In this document: piece by piece, positions 16,502 to 24,190 of the stretch | How positions within the stretch are numbered: the first letter of the stretch is position 1 | Layout: every line of letters begins with the position of its first letter | Source of the DNA: Nitrososphaerota archaeon | GTDB lineage: Archaea > Thermoproteota > Nitrososphaeria > Nitrososphaerales > UBA183 | Assembly (NCBI GenBank): GCA_029785235.1 | Contig: JAFMAA010000001.1 | Span: forward strand, 62,001 to 126,000 | DNA length: 64,000 nucleotides | Reading direction: 5' to 3' | Position numbers and translations under genes: made by a program | The notes under the pieces: model-generated | Seen by the model: the letters and a program-made list of their open reading frames with translations, nothing else | What the model was told of the DNA's origin: nothing | Databases searched by the model: none

Positions 16502-17590
16502 CTATCTGGTGGTCTCCCCAGACCTGACCGACTCGTAGAGCCTCCGGGCGGCAGGGTCCTTCTCGAAGTGGACCCTGATGGGCGCGATGATCGCGTCGAG
16601 GGCCTCGGCGACGCCCTTCTTGAGGTCAGCCGGGTGCAGCAGGCCGCCGATGTAGGCGTCCTCCAGCTCCTTGTAGGACGCGAATTCTACCGCCCCGCCG
16701 TACTTCTCGGGCCTCTCGACCCTGAAGGTCTTCCTCTTCCGGAAGATTATGTACTTGGAGTAGTCCATCAGGGCGTTCCCGGCCACCACCTTGGGGGGAC
16801 AGTAGGCCGAGTTCACCTTGCTGCGTATCAACTCTGGCCCGTCGTGGACGAAGATCGAACTCTCTGGCTTGCTCTTGCTCATCTTGCTGGCTATCTCGGA
16901 GTCCAGGGCCCCGTTTTCGTCGAACCCTTCGGGTTCCTTCTTCCCCTGGAGCCCTATGAGCATGTGATGGTGGACCGCGACAGGCTTCTTCCATTTCAGC
17001 TTCACCGCTATCTCCCTGGCCAGTATGTTGGCGCGCCGCTGGTCGAGGCCCAGCTGGCAGATGTCCACGTCGAGCCAGAAGATGTCGGCTACCTGCATCA
17101 TAGGGTAGAGGAGCTGAGCTGCCTGCACTGCTTCCTTGGACGTCCTCCCTGCGATGGTGAGGGCCCTCTGAGCCCGGGCCAGGGTGAAGTTCTGGGCGAC
17201 GGCGACCACCTTCTTCCAATACTCCTCGTTCCTGGCCGCGTCGCTGGTCCAGAGGATTTCGACCTTGTCCATGTCGACCCCCGCAGCCTTCCAGACCTCG
17301 ACGAAATACCGGCCGACATCCTGGATGCGCCCCAAGTCACCCCCCATCTTGTTGTTGACCCAGGCGAACCAGTCCGCGATCCAGAGCTTCATCCGGACCC
17401 CTGCCCTCAACATGTCTTCGACGAGTATCGGCCGGAGGACGCCGAAGGGGAGGTGGGCGAGCCCGCTCGGCTCGAAACCGTCGTATGCAGTCGGATGCTC
17501 CTTTGCCTGGAGGAGAGCCATCAGCTCTTCCCCGGTGATTATCTCCTCTCCGACCCCCTTGATCAGGGCGTACCTCTCTTCCAGGTCCAT
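16502..17590 (-). CDS. tyrS: Tyrosyl-tRNA synthetase
   Basis: This 362-residue class I synthetase charges tRNA-Tyr. It is the archaeal/eukaryal type, matching the C1-G72 tRNA-Tyr encoded at 20914-21070. The first class I motif region reads GFEPSGLAHLPFG (about residue 46), so the usual HIGH tetrad is HLPF, an unusual variant. The second motif KMSKS (about 233) is intact. A longer start at 17656 is possible. I prefer 17590 because TTTTAATT at 17612-17619 then sits at TATA distance and because MDLEERYALIKGVGEEI is the usual beginning. It heads the operon tyrS, Mut7-C, AMMECR1, glycosyltransferase. Confidence 0.95.
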   Translation of the reverse strand: MDLEERYALIKGVGEEIITGEELMALLQAKEHPTAYDGFEPSGLAHLPFGVLRPILVEDMLRAGVRMKLWIADWFAWVNNKMGGDLGRIQDVGRYFVEVWKAAGVDMDKVEILWTSDAARNEEYWKKVVAVAQNFTLARAQRALTIAGRTSKEAVQAAQLLYPMMQVADIFWLDVDICQLGLDQRRANILAREIAVKLKWKKPVAVHHHMLIGLQGKKEPEGFDENGALDSEIASKMSKSKPESSIFVHDGPELIRSKVNSAYCPPKVVAGNALMDYSKYIIFRKRKTFRVERPEKYGGAVEFASYKELEDAYIGGLLHPADLKKGVAEALDAIIAPIRVHFEKDPAARRLYESVRSGETTR

Positions 17591-17708
17591 CTGCCTCCGG
17601 CCCCATGCGCGCCAATTAAAACCGTTGACAAGGGGCCCGGTGTTGGAGGGCAACATCCTCCCAGAAAGTCTTAACTACGCTCGGAGGTTGCGCCGGGTTT
17701 GAGTTCTA

Positions 17709-18176
17709 TTGCCCAATGCGAGGCACTGGGTGTACGCCGCCGCCGTCGCGACCTACATCCTCAGCGTCTGGGGGGCCTACGTCACGGTGGGGGACTTCGG
17801 GGCGGGGTGTGGGACTGGGCTCGGCGCCAGCTGGCCGCTCTGCAACGGCACCCTCTTCCCTTCGTTCGCCCATTACGCGACCCTGATAGAGTACGTGCAC
17901 AGGCTGCTGAGCGTCGTCATAGGGCTGATCATACTCTACGCTACCGTCAAGGTCTGGATGGTGAAGCCGAGGCCTTCCCTACCGTCCAAGCTGATGCTCC
18001 TAGCGATAATCCTGATACCGATTCAGATCGGAATCGGAGGCGGGGTAATCGCCTCAGGGCTCGCACCGATCGTAGCTACCACGCACTTTGCCTTCGCCCT
18101 GGTCATCTTCGGGATAATAGTCTTCGCCGCAGCGTTGATGTTCGTCGAAGCCAGGGCCAAGAGCCAGACAGGCTGA
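17709..18176 (+). CDS. ctaA: Heme A synthase, half-length archaeal type (CtaA/Cox15)
   Basis: This 155-residue protein has four membrane helices and converts heme O to heme A for terminal oxidases. A His in EYVHRLLSVVIG (about residue 64) and a second in ATTHFAFAL (about 125) are the expected heme ligands. The Cys pair GCGTGLGASWPLCNG (about 33-47) in the first outer loop is also seen in the bacterial enzyme. Bacterial CtaA has two such four-helix halves. Here there is one half, as reported for Aeropyrum-type enzymes, which presumably dimerise. The heme O synthase gene lies 1.7 kb away on the other strand. The start is TTG. Confidence 0.9.
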   Translation: MPNARHWVYAAAVATYILSVWGAYVTVGDFGAGCGTGLGASWPLCNGTLFPSFAHYATLIEYVHRLLSVVIGLIILYATVKVWMVKPRPSLPSKLMLLAIILIPIQIGIGGGVIASGLAPIVATTHFAFALVIFGIIVFAAALMFVEARAKSQTG

Positions 18177-18282
18177 GCCTTTCGTGCTGTGGACGTAGTA
18201 CGCCGCGACCGAGTCGTCAACGCCCCGAGCCGGGGAACAGTCAGAGCCTACTCAATCCGGCCAGGCGGAAAAGAGGTCCCGC

Positions 18283-18618
18283 CTACGCGTGGTTGACGAG
18301 GGTCTCGATTTTTGACTTTATCACGTTGGAGGGGACCGCGCCGACGACGATGTCCTCTACCTTCCCCTTCGAGAAGAACATCACTGTGGGGATGCTCATG
18401 ATCCCGAACTGCGAAGCAAGTTCCTGATTGGCGTCGGTGTCCACCTTCACGAACTTGACCCTCCCTTCGTACTCCTTTGAGAGCTCATGAATCACCGGTT
18501 CAATCATCTTGCAGGGGCCGCACCAGTCGGCGTAGAAATCGACTACGACTGGCTGGGAGGACTTCACGACCTCGTCCTGGAACCCATTAGGCCGGAGGGG
18601 AATCACGTTGTCGGTCAT
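18283..18618 (-). CDS. trxA: Thioredoxin
   Basis: This 111-residue single-domain thioredoxin reduces protein disulfides. The active site WCGPCKM lies near residues 32-38, the cis-Pro is in SIPTVMFF, and the chain ends at the normal position. An upstream TTG (18648) would add ten residues. I chose the ATG at 18618 because a TTTATG box at 18644-18650 is about 28 nt upstream. The start lies 32 bp inside the 3' end of thiI on the same strand. No signal peptide is present, so it is cytoplasmic. Confidence 0.95.
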   Translation of the reverse strand: MTDNVIPLRPNGFQDEVVKSSQPVVVDFYADWCGPCKMIEPVIHELSKEYEGRVKFVKVDTDANQELASQFGIMSIPTVMFFSKGKVEDIVVGAVPSNVIKSKIETLVNHA

Positions 18619-19867
18619 ACAAAGACCGGGTCCCAGCTCCCTGTTCATAAATCTGCCTTGGGTCGGCCGCCTGCGGCCTGGGCATGGAGTCGGCTAAGGG
18701 CGAGCTCCTGAGCACATCCCCGACAGGGTTGTAGGACGCCAGGGTAGCCCCGTCGATTGCCTTCCACACGAGGTCGTGCAGACCCAGCTTGGTGACATAC
18801 TCGTCTACGAGGTCAGACTTCACCCGCGTCCTCGGGTGGCGGGTTATGATCGCACAACAGTCCTTGTACTCCTCGAGGGAGAGGTCGTAGGTGGAGACGC
18901 GTCGGGCCATTCCGATTATCTCTTCCTTGTCGTAGGCCAGAAGGGGCCTTAGGATCGGCAGCGAGGAGCCGTGGTCGAATGACCCCACGTTCCACAAGGT
19001 CTGGGAGGCCGCCTGTGAGAGCGAGTCCCCGGTCGAGATCGCTATCGCCCCGAAGGCAGGGGCGAGCGCCTCCGCGGTCATACGCATGAACCTCCGGAAC
19101 AGAGACGGCTCCAGGTCCGCTGACCCCCCTGCGGTGGCGAGTTGGTACTCGGCGAAGGGGACGAGGACCAGGGTGCTCTTCCCTCCGTAGGACGAGAGGA
19201 CCTTCACCTCCTTCATGACCTTGCTCTCCAGAGCGTACCTGGCCGTCGGGGCGAGGTAGAAGTGAAGGTAGACCGGGACGCACCCCCTCTTCATCAGCAA
19301 CCACGCCGCAACAGGGGAGTCGATGCCGCCAGAGAAGAGGTGCATCACCCGCCCTGCCGTCCCTACAGGGAGGCCGCCGGGCCCCGCGGTCTTGTTGGAA
19401 TAGACGAGGGCATTGAACCTCGTCACGTCTACCCTGAGCACGACGTCGGGGTGGGTCAGGTCCACCTTCATCCCGGTCTCCTCCTGGACGGCCGCCCCGA
19501 GCCTAAGAGCGAGCTCTCGCGAGGTAAGCGGGTAGCCTTTGTCGGATCGCCTCGGCTCGACCTTGAAGGACTTCCCCTGCGACCTCCTGGCAGCGTCAAG
19601 CACCGCCGCCCGGATCTCCCCGAAGTCGAGCCCCACCGGGACGACCTCCGAGAACCAGGCGACCCCGAAGGTCCTGCTGAGTCGGCCCCCGACCGCTTCG
19701 GCCCCTCCCTCGGCGGTGACCAAGAACCTCCCCTCCCTGAGCTCGACGACTGGAGCGAGGCCGCTCAACGACCGCGCTATGTTCCGGCGGAGCGCGCGGA
19801 CGAACTCCGGCCTGTTCTTCCCCTTCAAAGCTACTTCCGAATAGTGTACCACATAGGTGAGGGGCAT
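18587..19867 (-). CDS. thiI: tRNA 4-thiouridine synthetase ThiI
   Basis: This 426-residue protein makes 4-thiouridine at position 8 of tRNA and may also supply sulfur for thiamine. It has an N-terminal ferredoxin-like plus THUMP region (about 1-165) and the PP-loop motif SGGIDSPVAAWLLMKRG from about residue 177. A CC pair at DCCAIITRHPRTR (about 344) could carry sulfur. There is no C-terminal rhodanese domain, as usual in archaea. An ATG start at 19867 has a CTTAATC box about 30 nt upstream. Thioredoxin begins within its 3' end, which could link the two in sulfur or redox chemistry. Confidence 0.93.
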   Translation of the reverse strand: MPLTYVVHYSEVALKGKNRPEFVRALRRNIARSLSGLAPVVELREGRFLVTAEGGAEAVGGRLSRTFGVAWFSEVVPVGLDFGEIRAAVLDAARRSQGKSFKVEPRRSDKGYPLTSRELALRLGAAVQEETGMKVDLTHPDVVLRVDVTRFNALVYSNKTAGPGGLPVGTAGRVMHLFSGGIDSPVAAWLLMKRGCVPVYLHFYLAPTARYALESKVMKEVKVLSSYGGKSTLVLVPFAEYQLATAGGSADLEPSLFRRFMRMTAEALAPAFGAIAISTGDSLSQAASQTLWNVGSFDHGSSLPILRPLLAYDKEEIIGMARRVSTYDLSLEEYKDCCAIITRHPRTRVKSDLVDEYVTKLGLHDLVWKAIDGATLASYNPVGDVLRSSPLADSMPRPQAADPRQIYEQGAGTRSLYDRQRDSPPA

Positions 19868-19920
19868 TGGCGGATTCAGCCTCTTGGCAGGCGTAGATTA
19901 AGCCGTTCGGCCCCGGCGGG

Positions 19921-20787
19921 TCAACGCAGGACGGCGGCAACCATCGCGACCAGGAATATGATCGCAAGATAGGGGCTTGAGAATTTGAAGGCCAGCCATG
20001 CGTTGTCCTTGGTGGGGGCCCTGAATAGCTTGATGTTGGTCGCGAGCAGGAGGAAGTCGAAAACGAGCGAAACCCCCAGGTAAACATAGAAGCCGGGTCC
20101 GAGGAAGTAGGATACGTACGTCAGGCTCACCGGGATGAGGAGTAGTGTGTTGAAGACGATGTACCTTGAGGCGGCAGCAGGCCCCACCACCGATGGGAGC
20201 ATCGGGACGTTGACTGCCGTGTAGTCCTCCTCTGTGATGACCGCGAGGGACCAGAAGTGGCTCGGCGTCCATACAAAAACAAGCGCGCCGAGGAGCCATC
20301 CCACGGCGGCGTCGCTGTAAGTGACGGCGTACCAGCCGGCCAGAGCGGCGCAGCTCCCGGCGAACCCCCCGAGGACTATGTTCCAGCTGGTACGAGGCTT
20401 CAGGAAGAGCGTGTAAACAGGGACGTAGACGAAGGCGCCCAGGGCGATGAAGAAGGTTGCAAGTATGTCCAGTGTGAAGGCAGCCACGACCACACCGGCG
20501 GCGAGGAGACCGAGACCCATGATCAGGGCGTGCGAGGGCCGCACTATCCTACCGGCCGGGAGGGGCCTCCCCATGGTCCGCTTCATCTTCGCGTCCATCC
20601 CCATCTCCAGGTAGCTGTTCAGCGCAAGGGCGCCGCTGGAGGCCAACGCTCCCCCCACCAACACCCCGGCCAAGGTTACGAGTGGCGGCAACCCCCTCTC
20701 GGCCACGACGGCCGAGCCCAGCGCGGCCATGAGAAGAAGCGGGGTGATCTTAGGCTTCGTTAGCGCGAGATAGTCTGAGAGGCTCAA
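19921..20787 (-). CDS. ctaB: Protoheme IX farnesyltransferase (heme O synthase)
   Basis: This 288-residue UbiA-family integral membrane prenyltransferase adds a farnesyl group to heme B to give heme O, the substrate of the heme A synthase encoded at 17709. About eight or nine membrane helices are visible. The first Asp-rich motif is NSYLEMGMDAKMKRTMGRP (about residues 56-74). The second substrate-binding loop comes around VWTPSHFWSLAVITEEDY. Length is standard. The pair implies an aa3-type or related heme-copper oxidase elsewhere in the genome. Confidence 0.94.
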   Translation of the reverse strand: MSLSDYLALTKPKITPLLLMAALGSAVVAERGLPPLVTLAGVLVGGALASSGALALNSYLEMGMDAKMKRTMGRPLPAGRIVRPSHALIMGLGLLAAGVVVAAFTLDILATFFIALGAFVYVPVYTLFLKPRTSWNIVLGGFAGSCAALAGWYAVTYSDAAVGWLLGALVFVWTPSHFWSLAVITEEDYTAVNVPMLPSVVGPAAASRYIVFNTLLLIPVSLTYVSYFLGPGFYVYLGVSLVFDFLLLATNIKLFRAPTKDNAWLAFKFSSPYLAIIFLVAMVAAVLR

Positions 20788-20882
20788 ATCGGGGGTTCCA
20801 TCTGTGGCTGGGCCTCCGCGCTGCGTATTTTGGTCTTGCTCAGGGGATTCAGGAGGGCCCTGCGGTGAGCTTCGTTGAAACC

Positions 20883-20892
20883 CTTAAGAAAT
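20883..20892 (+). promoter_or_regulatory. TATA box of the tRNA-Tyr gene
   Basis: CTTAAGAAAT lies about 26 nt before the first base of the mature tRNA, the usual place for the archaeal tRNA promoter. No other gene starts near it. Confidence 0.55.
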
Positions 20893-20936
20893 CTCTGAGT
20901 TCCGGGCGCCCGTCCCGCGGTAGCTCAGCCTGGTAG

Positions 20937-20953
20937 TCCCGGAAGGGGCCAAC
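20937..20953 (+). other. tRNA-Tyr intron 1 (D stem, 17 nt)
   Basis: This stretch separates G22 from A23 of the D stem. Without its removal, the 3' strand GAGC of the D stem does not exist. With it removed, GCTC pairs with GAGC and U26 precedes the anticodon stem directly. Exact ends are fixed by the sequence because only one cut restores GAGC. Confidence 0.85.
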
Positions 20954-20968
20954 AGCTTCCGGCTGTAG

Positions 20969-21013
20969 AGGTCGGCCATCGGCTGACCCGTCCAGCCTAC
21001 TCAGGCCACAGTG
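20969..21013 (+). other. tRNA-Tyr intron 2 (canonical position 37/38, 45 nt)
   Basis: The intron lies one base after the anticodon, the standard archaeal and eukaryal site. It contains its own hairpin, GTCGGCC (20971-20977) pairing with GGCTGAC (20981-20987) through one G-T wobble. Removal restores loop CTGTAGA and stem TCCGG/CCGGA. Confidence 0.88.
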
Positions 21014-21034
21014 ACCGGAGTGTCGCAGGCTCAA

Positions 21035-21055
21035 AAGGTGCCTAGGCACCTGACA
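21035..21055 (+). other. tRNA-Tyr intron 3 (T loop, 21 nt)
   Basis: The T stem GCAGG (21025-21029) and CCTGC (21058-21062) are separated by 28 nt instead of 7. The insertion contains a palindromic hairpin, AGGTGC at 21036-21041 with GCACCT at 21046-21051. Its removal leaves T loop CTCAAAT. Because of the run of A residues, the cut could shift by one or two bases. Confidence 0.82.
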
Positions 21056-21200
21056 ATCCTGCCCGCGGGACACATTACCGCTAGAACGACCGCTCCGGCG
21101 CCCCGGGCGCACCATTCTGTACAAGCGTCTTCCTCGAAGGGGGCTCGGCAGGCGACTCGAGGAACCGTTTTATCCCCCACCAGAACGGGTTGAAACAGCG

Positions 21201-21767
21201 TTGAGTTCAGCTTCTCCCAAGAGCAGGAAGTCCAAGAAGGAAGGGGTCAAGGCCGAGGTCGTGGAGGAGGTGGAGAAGGCCGGGAAGGCGGTCAAGAGGG
21301 AGGTAAAAAGGGCTGAGAGAATGGGGGCCGAGTCGGCGAGGAGACCCAAGGCGAAGCCTCAAGCTAAGGCTCCGGCTGGGAAAGCCCCCGTCCCCTCGGT
21401 CTTGTCCAGGCACGGGACCGAGATGATCAAGAGGGAAGGGAAGGGCTTCTCGGTCGGAGAGCTGTCCAGCGCAGGGCTTGCCCCCGGAGAGGCGGCCCGG
21501 TGGGGGGCGAGGGTTGACTACAGAAGAAGGAGCGTTATCGAATCGAACGTGAGTGCCCTAAAGGGGTGGGCCGCATCACCTGCCGCGGCTCCTAAATCTG
21601 AGGGAGAGCCCGAGAAGGCGGGGCGAGCCCTGGAGAGGGCCGGAGAGGAAGTAGCCAGAGAAGCTGAAAAGGCCGGGAAGGCGGTGAAGAAGGAAGCCAA
21701 GAGGGTCGAGAAGGGGGCCGAGCAGAAGCTCGGGAAGAAGCCCCGTGCTAAGAAGTCCGAATCGTAG
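21201..21767 (+). CDS. rpl13e: Ribosomal protein eL13 with repeated charged flanking helices
   Basis: Residues 62-123 match large-subunit protein eL13, with VLSRHGTEMIKREGKGFSVG, then GLAPGEAARWGARVDYRRR and the closing NVSALKGW. On each side is a long Lys/Glu/Ala-rich helix. The two flanks contain nearly the same segment (KAGKAVKREVKRAE at about 26-39 and KAGKAVKKEAKRVE at about 157-170), so one seems to be a copy of the other. Archaeal eL13 is typically much shorter. The start is TTG at 21201 with a TTTTAT box at 21165-21170. The 3' end overlaps the convergent glycosylase by 20 bp. Confidence 0.85.
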   Translation: MSSASPKSRKSKKEGVKAEVVEEVEKAGKAVKREVKRAERMGAESARRPKAKPQAKAPAGKAPVPSVLSRHGTEMIKREGKGFSVGELSSAGLAPGEAARWGARVDYRRRSVIESNVSALKGWAASPAAAPKSEGEPEKAGRALERAGEEVAREAEKAGKAVKKEAKRVEKGAEQKLGKKPRAKKSES

Positions 21768-22680
21768 CTGACTTCTCCGAGCGCACCGCCATGTACAAGT
21801 ACTGCTGGGCGTAGCCTGCGTACTCGCCGAAGTATTCCCTCAGGGAGGCTGACAGCTTCGCGTATTCGCTGGCCGCCATTTTGACCTTCCCATCGCGCTC
21901 CAGCCGCGCCCTCAGGGACCGGTCCATCAGCCATGGGTACGACCTCGCCACAGCCCTCGCGATCCACACGTCTATGGGAAAGGCCTCGTCTTTCCCGCAC
22001 GAGTAAAGGAGGACGCAATCTGCAACCTTGGGCCCGACCCCCAGGAGCACCTTCTCCCCCGACAACTCCCTGAGGAGCAGCCTCCGCGCCTCCTCGTAGG
22101 GGAGAGACGAGACAGCGTCGAAGTCGACGTCCCCCCTCGCGACCGAGGCCGCGACCCTTTTGAGGAATGGCGCCCTGTAACCCAGGCCGCAACCCCTGAG
22201 GGCAGAGACCGTCGGGCCCGCCAAAGCCTGCGGGCTTGGGAATCTTCGGTAGACGTCCCCCTCGAACTCGATGGCCCCGCCGTACCTCGCGCAGACGTTG
22301 TCTACCATCTTCACTATCCGGGGGATGTTGGCGTTGGTCGCGAGGGCGAAGGAGGCGAGGCACTCCCACCTGTCTTGCCTGACCAGCCTCAGGCCGTAGA
22401 ACCGTTCGACGGCCCGGGTGATGGGTTCGTCCTTGGAGATGGAAGCGAGTACGTGCTCCAGGTCCACGTCCAGCTGGAAGTATTCCGACACCCAGGGGGC
22501 GCCGAGGGCGTCTGAGCTGGAGACACACTTCAGGACGTCCCCCTCCTGCATCATCTTGACCACCCCCCCACCGACGACCCCGTACCACCAGTCCCCTCTC
22601 TTGGCCCACCTGAACGTCTGCCCGCTGACCAGGGTGTACTCCAGACTGAAAGGCGAGGTGAGCGGTACGACGAACTCCAT
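21748..22680 (-). CDS. 8-oxoguanine DNA glycosylase (OGG1-like HhH-GPD protein)
   Basis: This 310-residue base-excision repair enzyme removes 8-oxoguanine. It has the OGG1-type N-terminal domain (PFSLEYTLVSGQTFRW near the start) and the helix-hairpin-helix GPD core. In GVGPKVADCVLLYSC the Lys (about residue 217) is the expected Schiff-base nucleophile, and in FPIDVWIAR the Asp (about 236) is the catalytic acid. A longer start exists at 22770. I chose 22680 because GATATATCC at 22710-22718 then lies at TATA distance. It diverges from the aminomutase-like gene with 88 bp between starts. Confidence 0.9.
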   Translation of the reverse strand: MEFVVPLTSPFSLEYTLVSGQTFRWAKRGDWWYGVVGGGVVKMMQEGDVLKCVSSSDALGAPWVSEYFQLDVDLEHVLASISKDEPITRAVERFYGLRLVRQDRWECLASFALATNANIPRIVKMVDNVCARYGGAIEFEGDVYRRFPSPQALAGPTVSALRGCGLGYRAPFLKRVAASVARGDVDFDAVSSLPYEEARRLLLRELSGEKVLLGVGPKVADCVLLYSCGKDEAFPIDVWIARAVARSYPWLMDRSLRARLERDGKVKMAASEYAKLSASLREYFGEYAGYAQQYLYMAVRSEKSATIRTS

Positions 22681-22768
22681 TCGCGGGTGGTGGTTCGGCG
22701 CCCCCGCGAAGATATATCCTTGCGGGCGGAATGCAGTTGAAATAGACGCCCGGACGCCAGGGACGCCC

Positions 22769-24073
22769 ATGTCTGGCTCCTATCTTGAGGCGACTCGGCG
22801 CTCGGGTAAGCTATTCGAGCGGGCGAAGAAGGTGTTCGCAGGAGGAGTCAATCACAACGCCAGGTTCTACCAGCCCTATCCCCTGTTCGTGAACAAGGCC
22901 AAGGCACAGCACATTTGGGACGCCGACGGAAACAGGTACACGGACTACTGGATGGGGCACATGGCCCTGATCCTCGGACACTCGCCGAAGCCTGTGGTGG
23001 ACGCGCTCCGCGGGCAGATCAGCCACGGGACCCACTATGGGATGGGGAGCAGCCTCTCCGTCGAGCTCGCGGAGGAGGTACAGAAGTCTGTCCCCTGCGC
23101 CGAGATGATGCGATTCTGCAACACGGGCGCTGAGGCGACGATGTACCTCGTGAGGCTCGCCAGGGGGTACACCGGAAAGAGGACGGTCATCAAGATGGCG
23201 GGGGGGTGGCACGGCTACAACACGGAGCTGAACAAAGGGGTCCACAGGCCCTTCGACAAGTCGGAGAGCGCCGGCATCCTCGAAGAGGAGCAGGCTTTCG
23301 TAAAGAACGTGAGGTTCAACGACCTCGAAGCTGCGGAGCGGGCGGTCAGGGAGGCCGCCGAGGACACGGCCCTTATCTTCCTCGAGCCGGTGCTCGGGGC
23401 AGGGGGGTGCGTCCCGGCCGAGCCGGACTATCTGAGGGGCCTGAGGGAGCTGGCGGACAAGCACGGAGTCCTCCTGGCGTTCGACGAAATCATCACCGGG
23501 TTCCGCGTCTCGCTTGGAGGGGCGCAGGGGTTCTACGGCGTGACCCCTGACCTGGCATCCTTCGGGAAGGTCGCTGGCGGCGGGCTCCCCCTCGGCCTGG
23601 TGGCGGGGAGGAAGGAGATCGTCTCGCTGGCGGACCCGAACAGGAAAGAGAGATTCGTGTCAATCGGCGGAGGGACGTTCTCAGAGAACCCCCTTAGCAT
23701 GGCCGCGGGGCTCGCGACGGTAAGGCACCTTAGGAGGCACGCAGGGAGCGTCTACCCCGAACTCGACAAGGCGGGACGGGATGCGAGGGAGGCCGTGGAC
23801 AGGGCCTTTGCGGAAGAAGGCGTCGTCGCGCACACAACAGGGCTTGGCTCGCTCTTCCTCACCCACTTCGGAGTGGATCCCAAGAACGCCGAAGAGTCAG
23901 CGGGAGGGGACAAGAAGGCGAGGCTGGACTATTGCCTTGAACTGATGTCCAAGGGCATCTTCATACTCCCGGGACACCCTGGAGGGATCTCGACGTGCCA
24001 CACTCCCCAGGACTTGAAGGAGCTCGCTGAGCAGAGCGGTAAATTCGCCGCTAGGCTGGCAAAGAAAAGATAG
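22769..24073 (+). CDS. hemL: Class III PLP aminotransferase, glutamate-1-semialdehyde aminomutase-like
   Basis: This 434-residue fold-type I PLP enzyme most resembles glutamate-1-semialdehyde 2,1-aminomutase, which makes 5-aminolevulinate for tetrapyrroles. Visible blocks are FAGGVNHNARF at the N-terminus, NTGAEATMYLVRLARGYTGK, the PLP-binding Asp in LAFDEIITGFR (about 240) and the Schiff-base Lys in SFGKVAGGGLPLG (about 264). The stretch following the Lys also fits GSA aminomutase. Where HemL has a GxYHG block, this enzyme has GGWHGYN, so another omega-aminotransferase activity is possible. The nearby heme O and heme A synthases make a heme role plausible. The ATG at 22769 follows a TTGAAATAG box by about 29 nt. 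Confidence 0.75.
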   Translation: MSGSYLEATRRSGKLFERAKKVFAGGVNHNARFYQPYPLFVNKAKAQHIWDADGNRYTDYWMGHMALILGHSPKPVVDALRGQISHGTHYGMGSSLSVELAEEVQKSVPCAEMMRFCNTGAEATMYLVRLARGYTGKRTVIKMAGGWHGYNTELNKGVHRPFDKSESAGILEEEQAFVKNVRFNDLEAAERAVREAAEDTALIFLEPVLGAGGCVPAEPDYLRGLRELADKHGVLLAFDEIITGFRVSLGGAQGFYGVTPDLASFGKVAGGGLPLGLVAGRKEIVSLADPNRKERFVSIGGGTFSENPLSMAAGLATVRHLRRHAGSVYPELDKAGRDAREAVDRAFAEEGVVAHTTGLGSLFLTHFGVDPKNAEESAGGDKKARLDYCLELMSKGIFILPGHPGGISTCHTPQDLKELAEQSGKFAARLAKKR

Positions 24074-24190
24074 GGCAAGAAACCCTTTGCATCGTAGGCC
24101 CGGACCCCCTCCGAAAGGCGGCAATGCCAGGTTCATCGCTGAAAGAACGCCCTGAAGGAGCTTGGTTCAAAAAAGGCGTAGGGAAAGTGC

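Larger units (their letters stand above)
20914..21070 (+). tRNA. tRNA-Tyr (GTA) interrupted by three introns
   Basis: The gene encodes tRNA-Tyr with anticodon GTA at 20965-20967. Exons 20914-20936, 20954-20968, 21014-21034 and 21056-21070 join into a perfect 74-nt cloverleaf. The stems are acceptor CCCGCGG/CCGCGGG, D stem GCTC/GAGC, anticodon stem TCCGG/CCGGA and T stem GCAGG/CCTGC, with anticodon loop CTGTAGA, T loop CTCAAAT and discriminator A. All stems pair completely. The first pair is C1-G72, the known archaeal/eukaryal tyrosine identity element. CCA is not encoded. Two extra pairs (GT 20912-20913 with AC 21070-21071) extend the acceptor helix in the precursor. Introns sit after G22, after G37 and within the T loop. 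Confidence 0.93.

Noticed and set aside
20938..20956. SRP RNA helix 8-like sequence (CCCGGAAGGGGCC)
   Set aside because: It lies inside the D-stem intron of a fully consistent tRNA-Tyr, and no other SRP RNA elements surround it.
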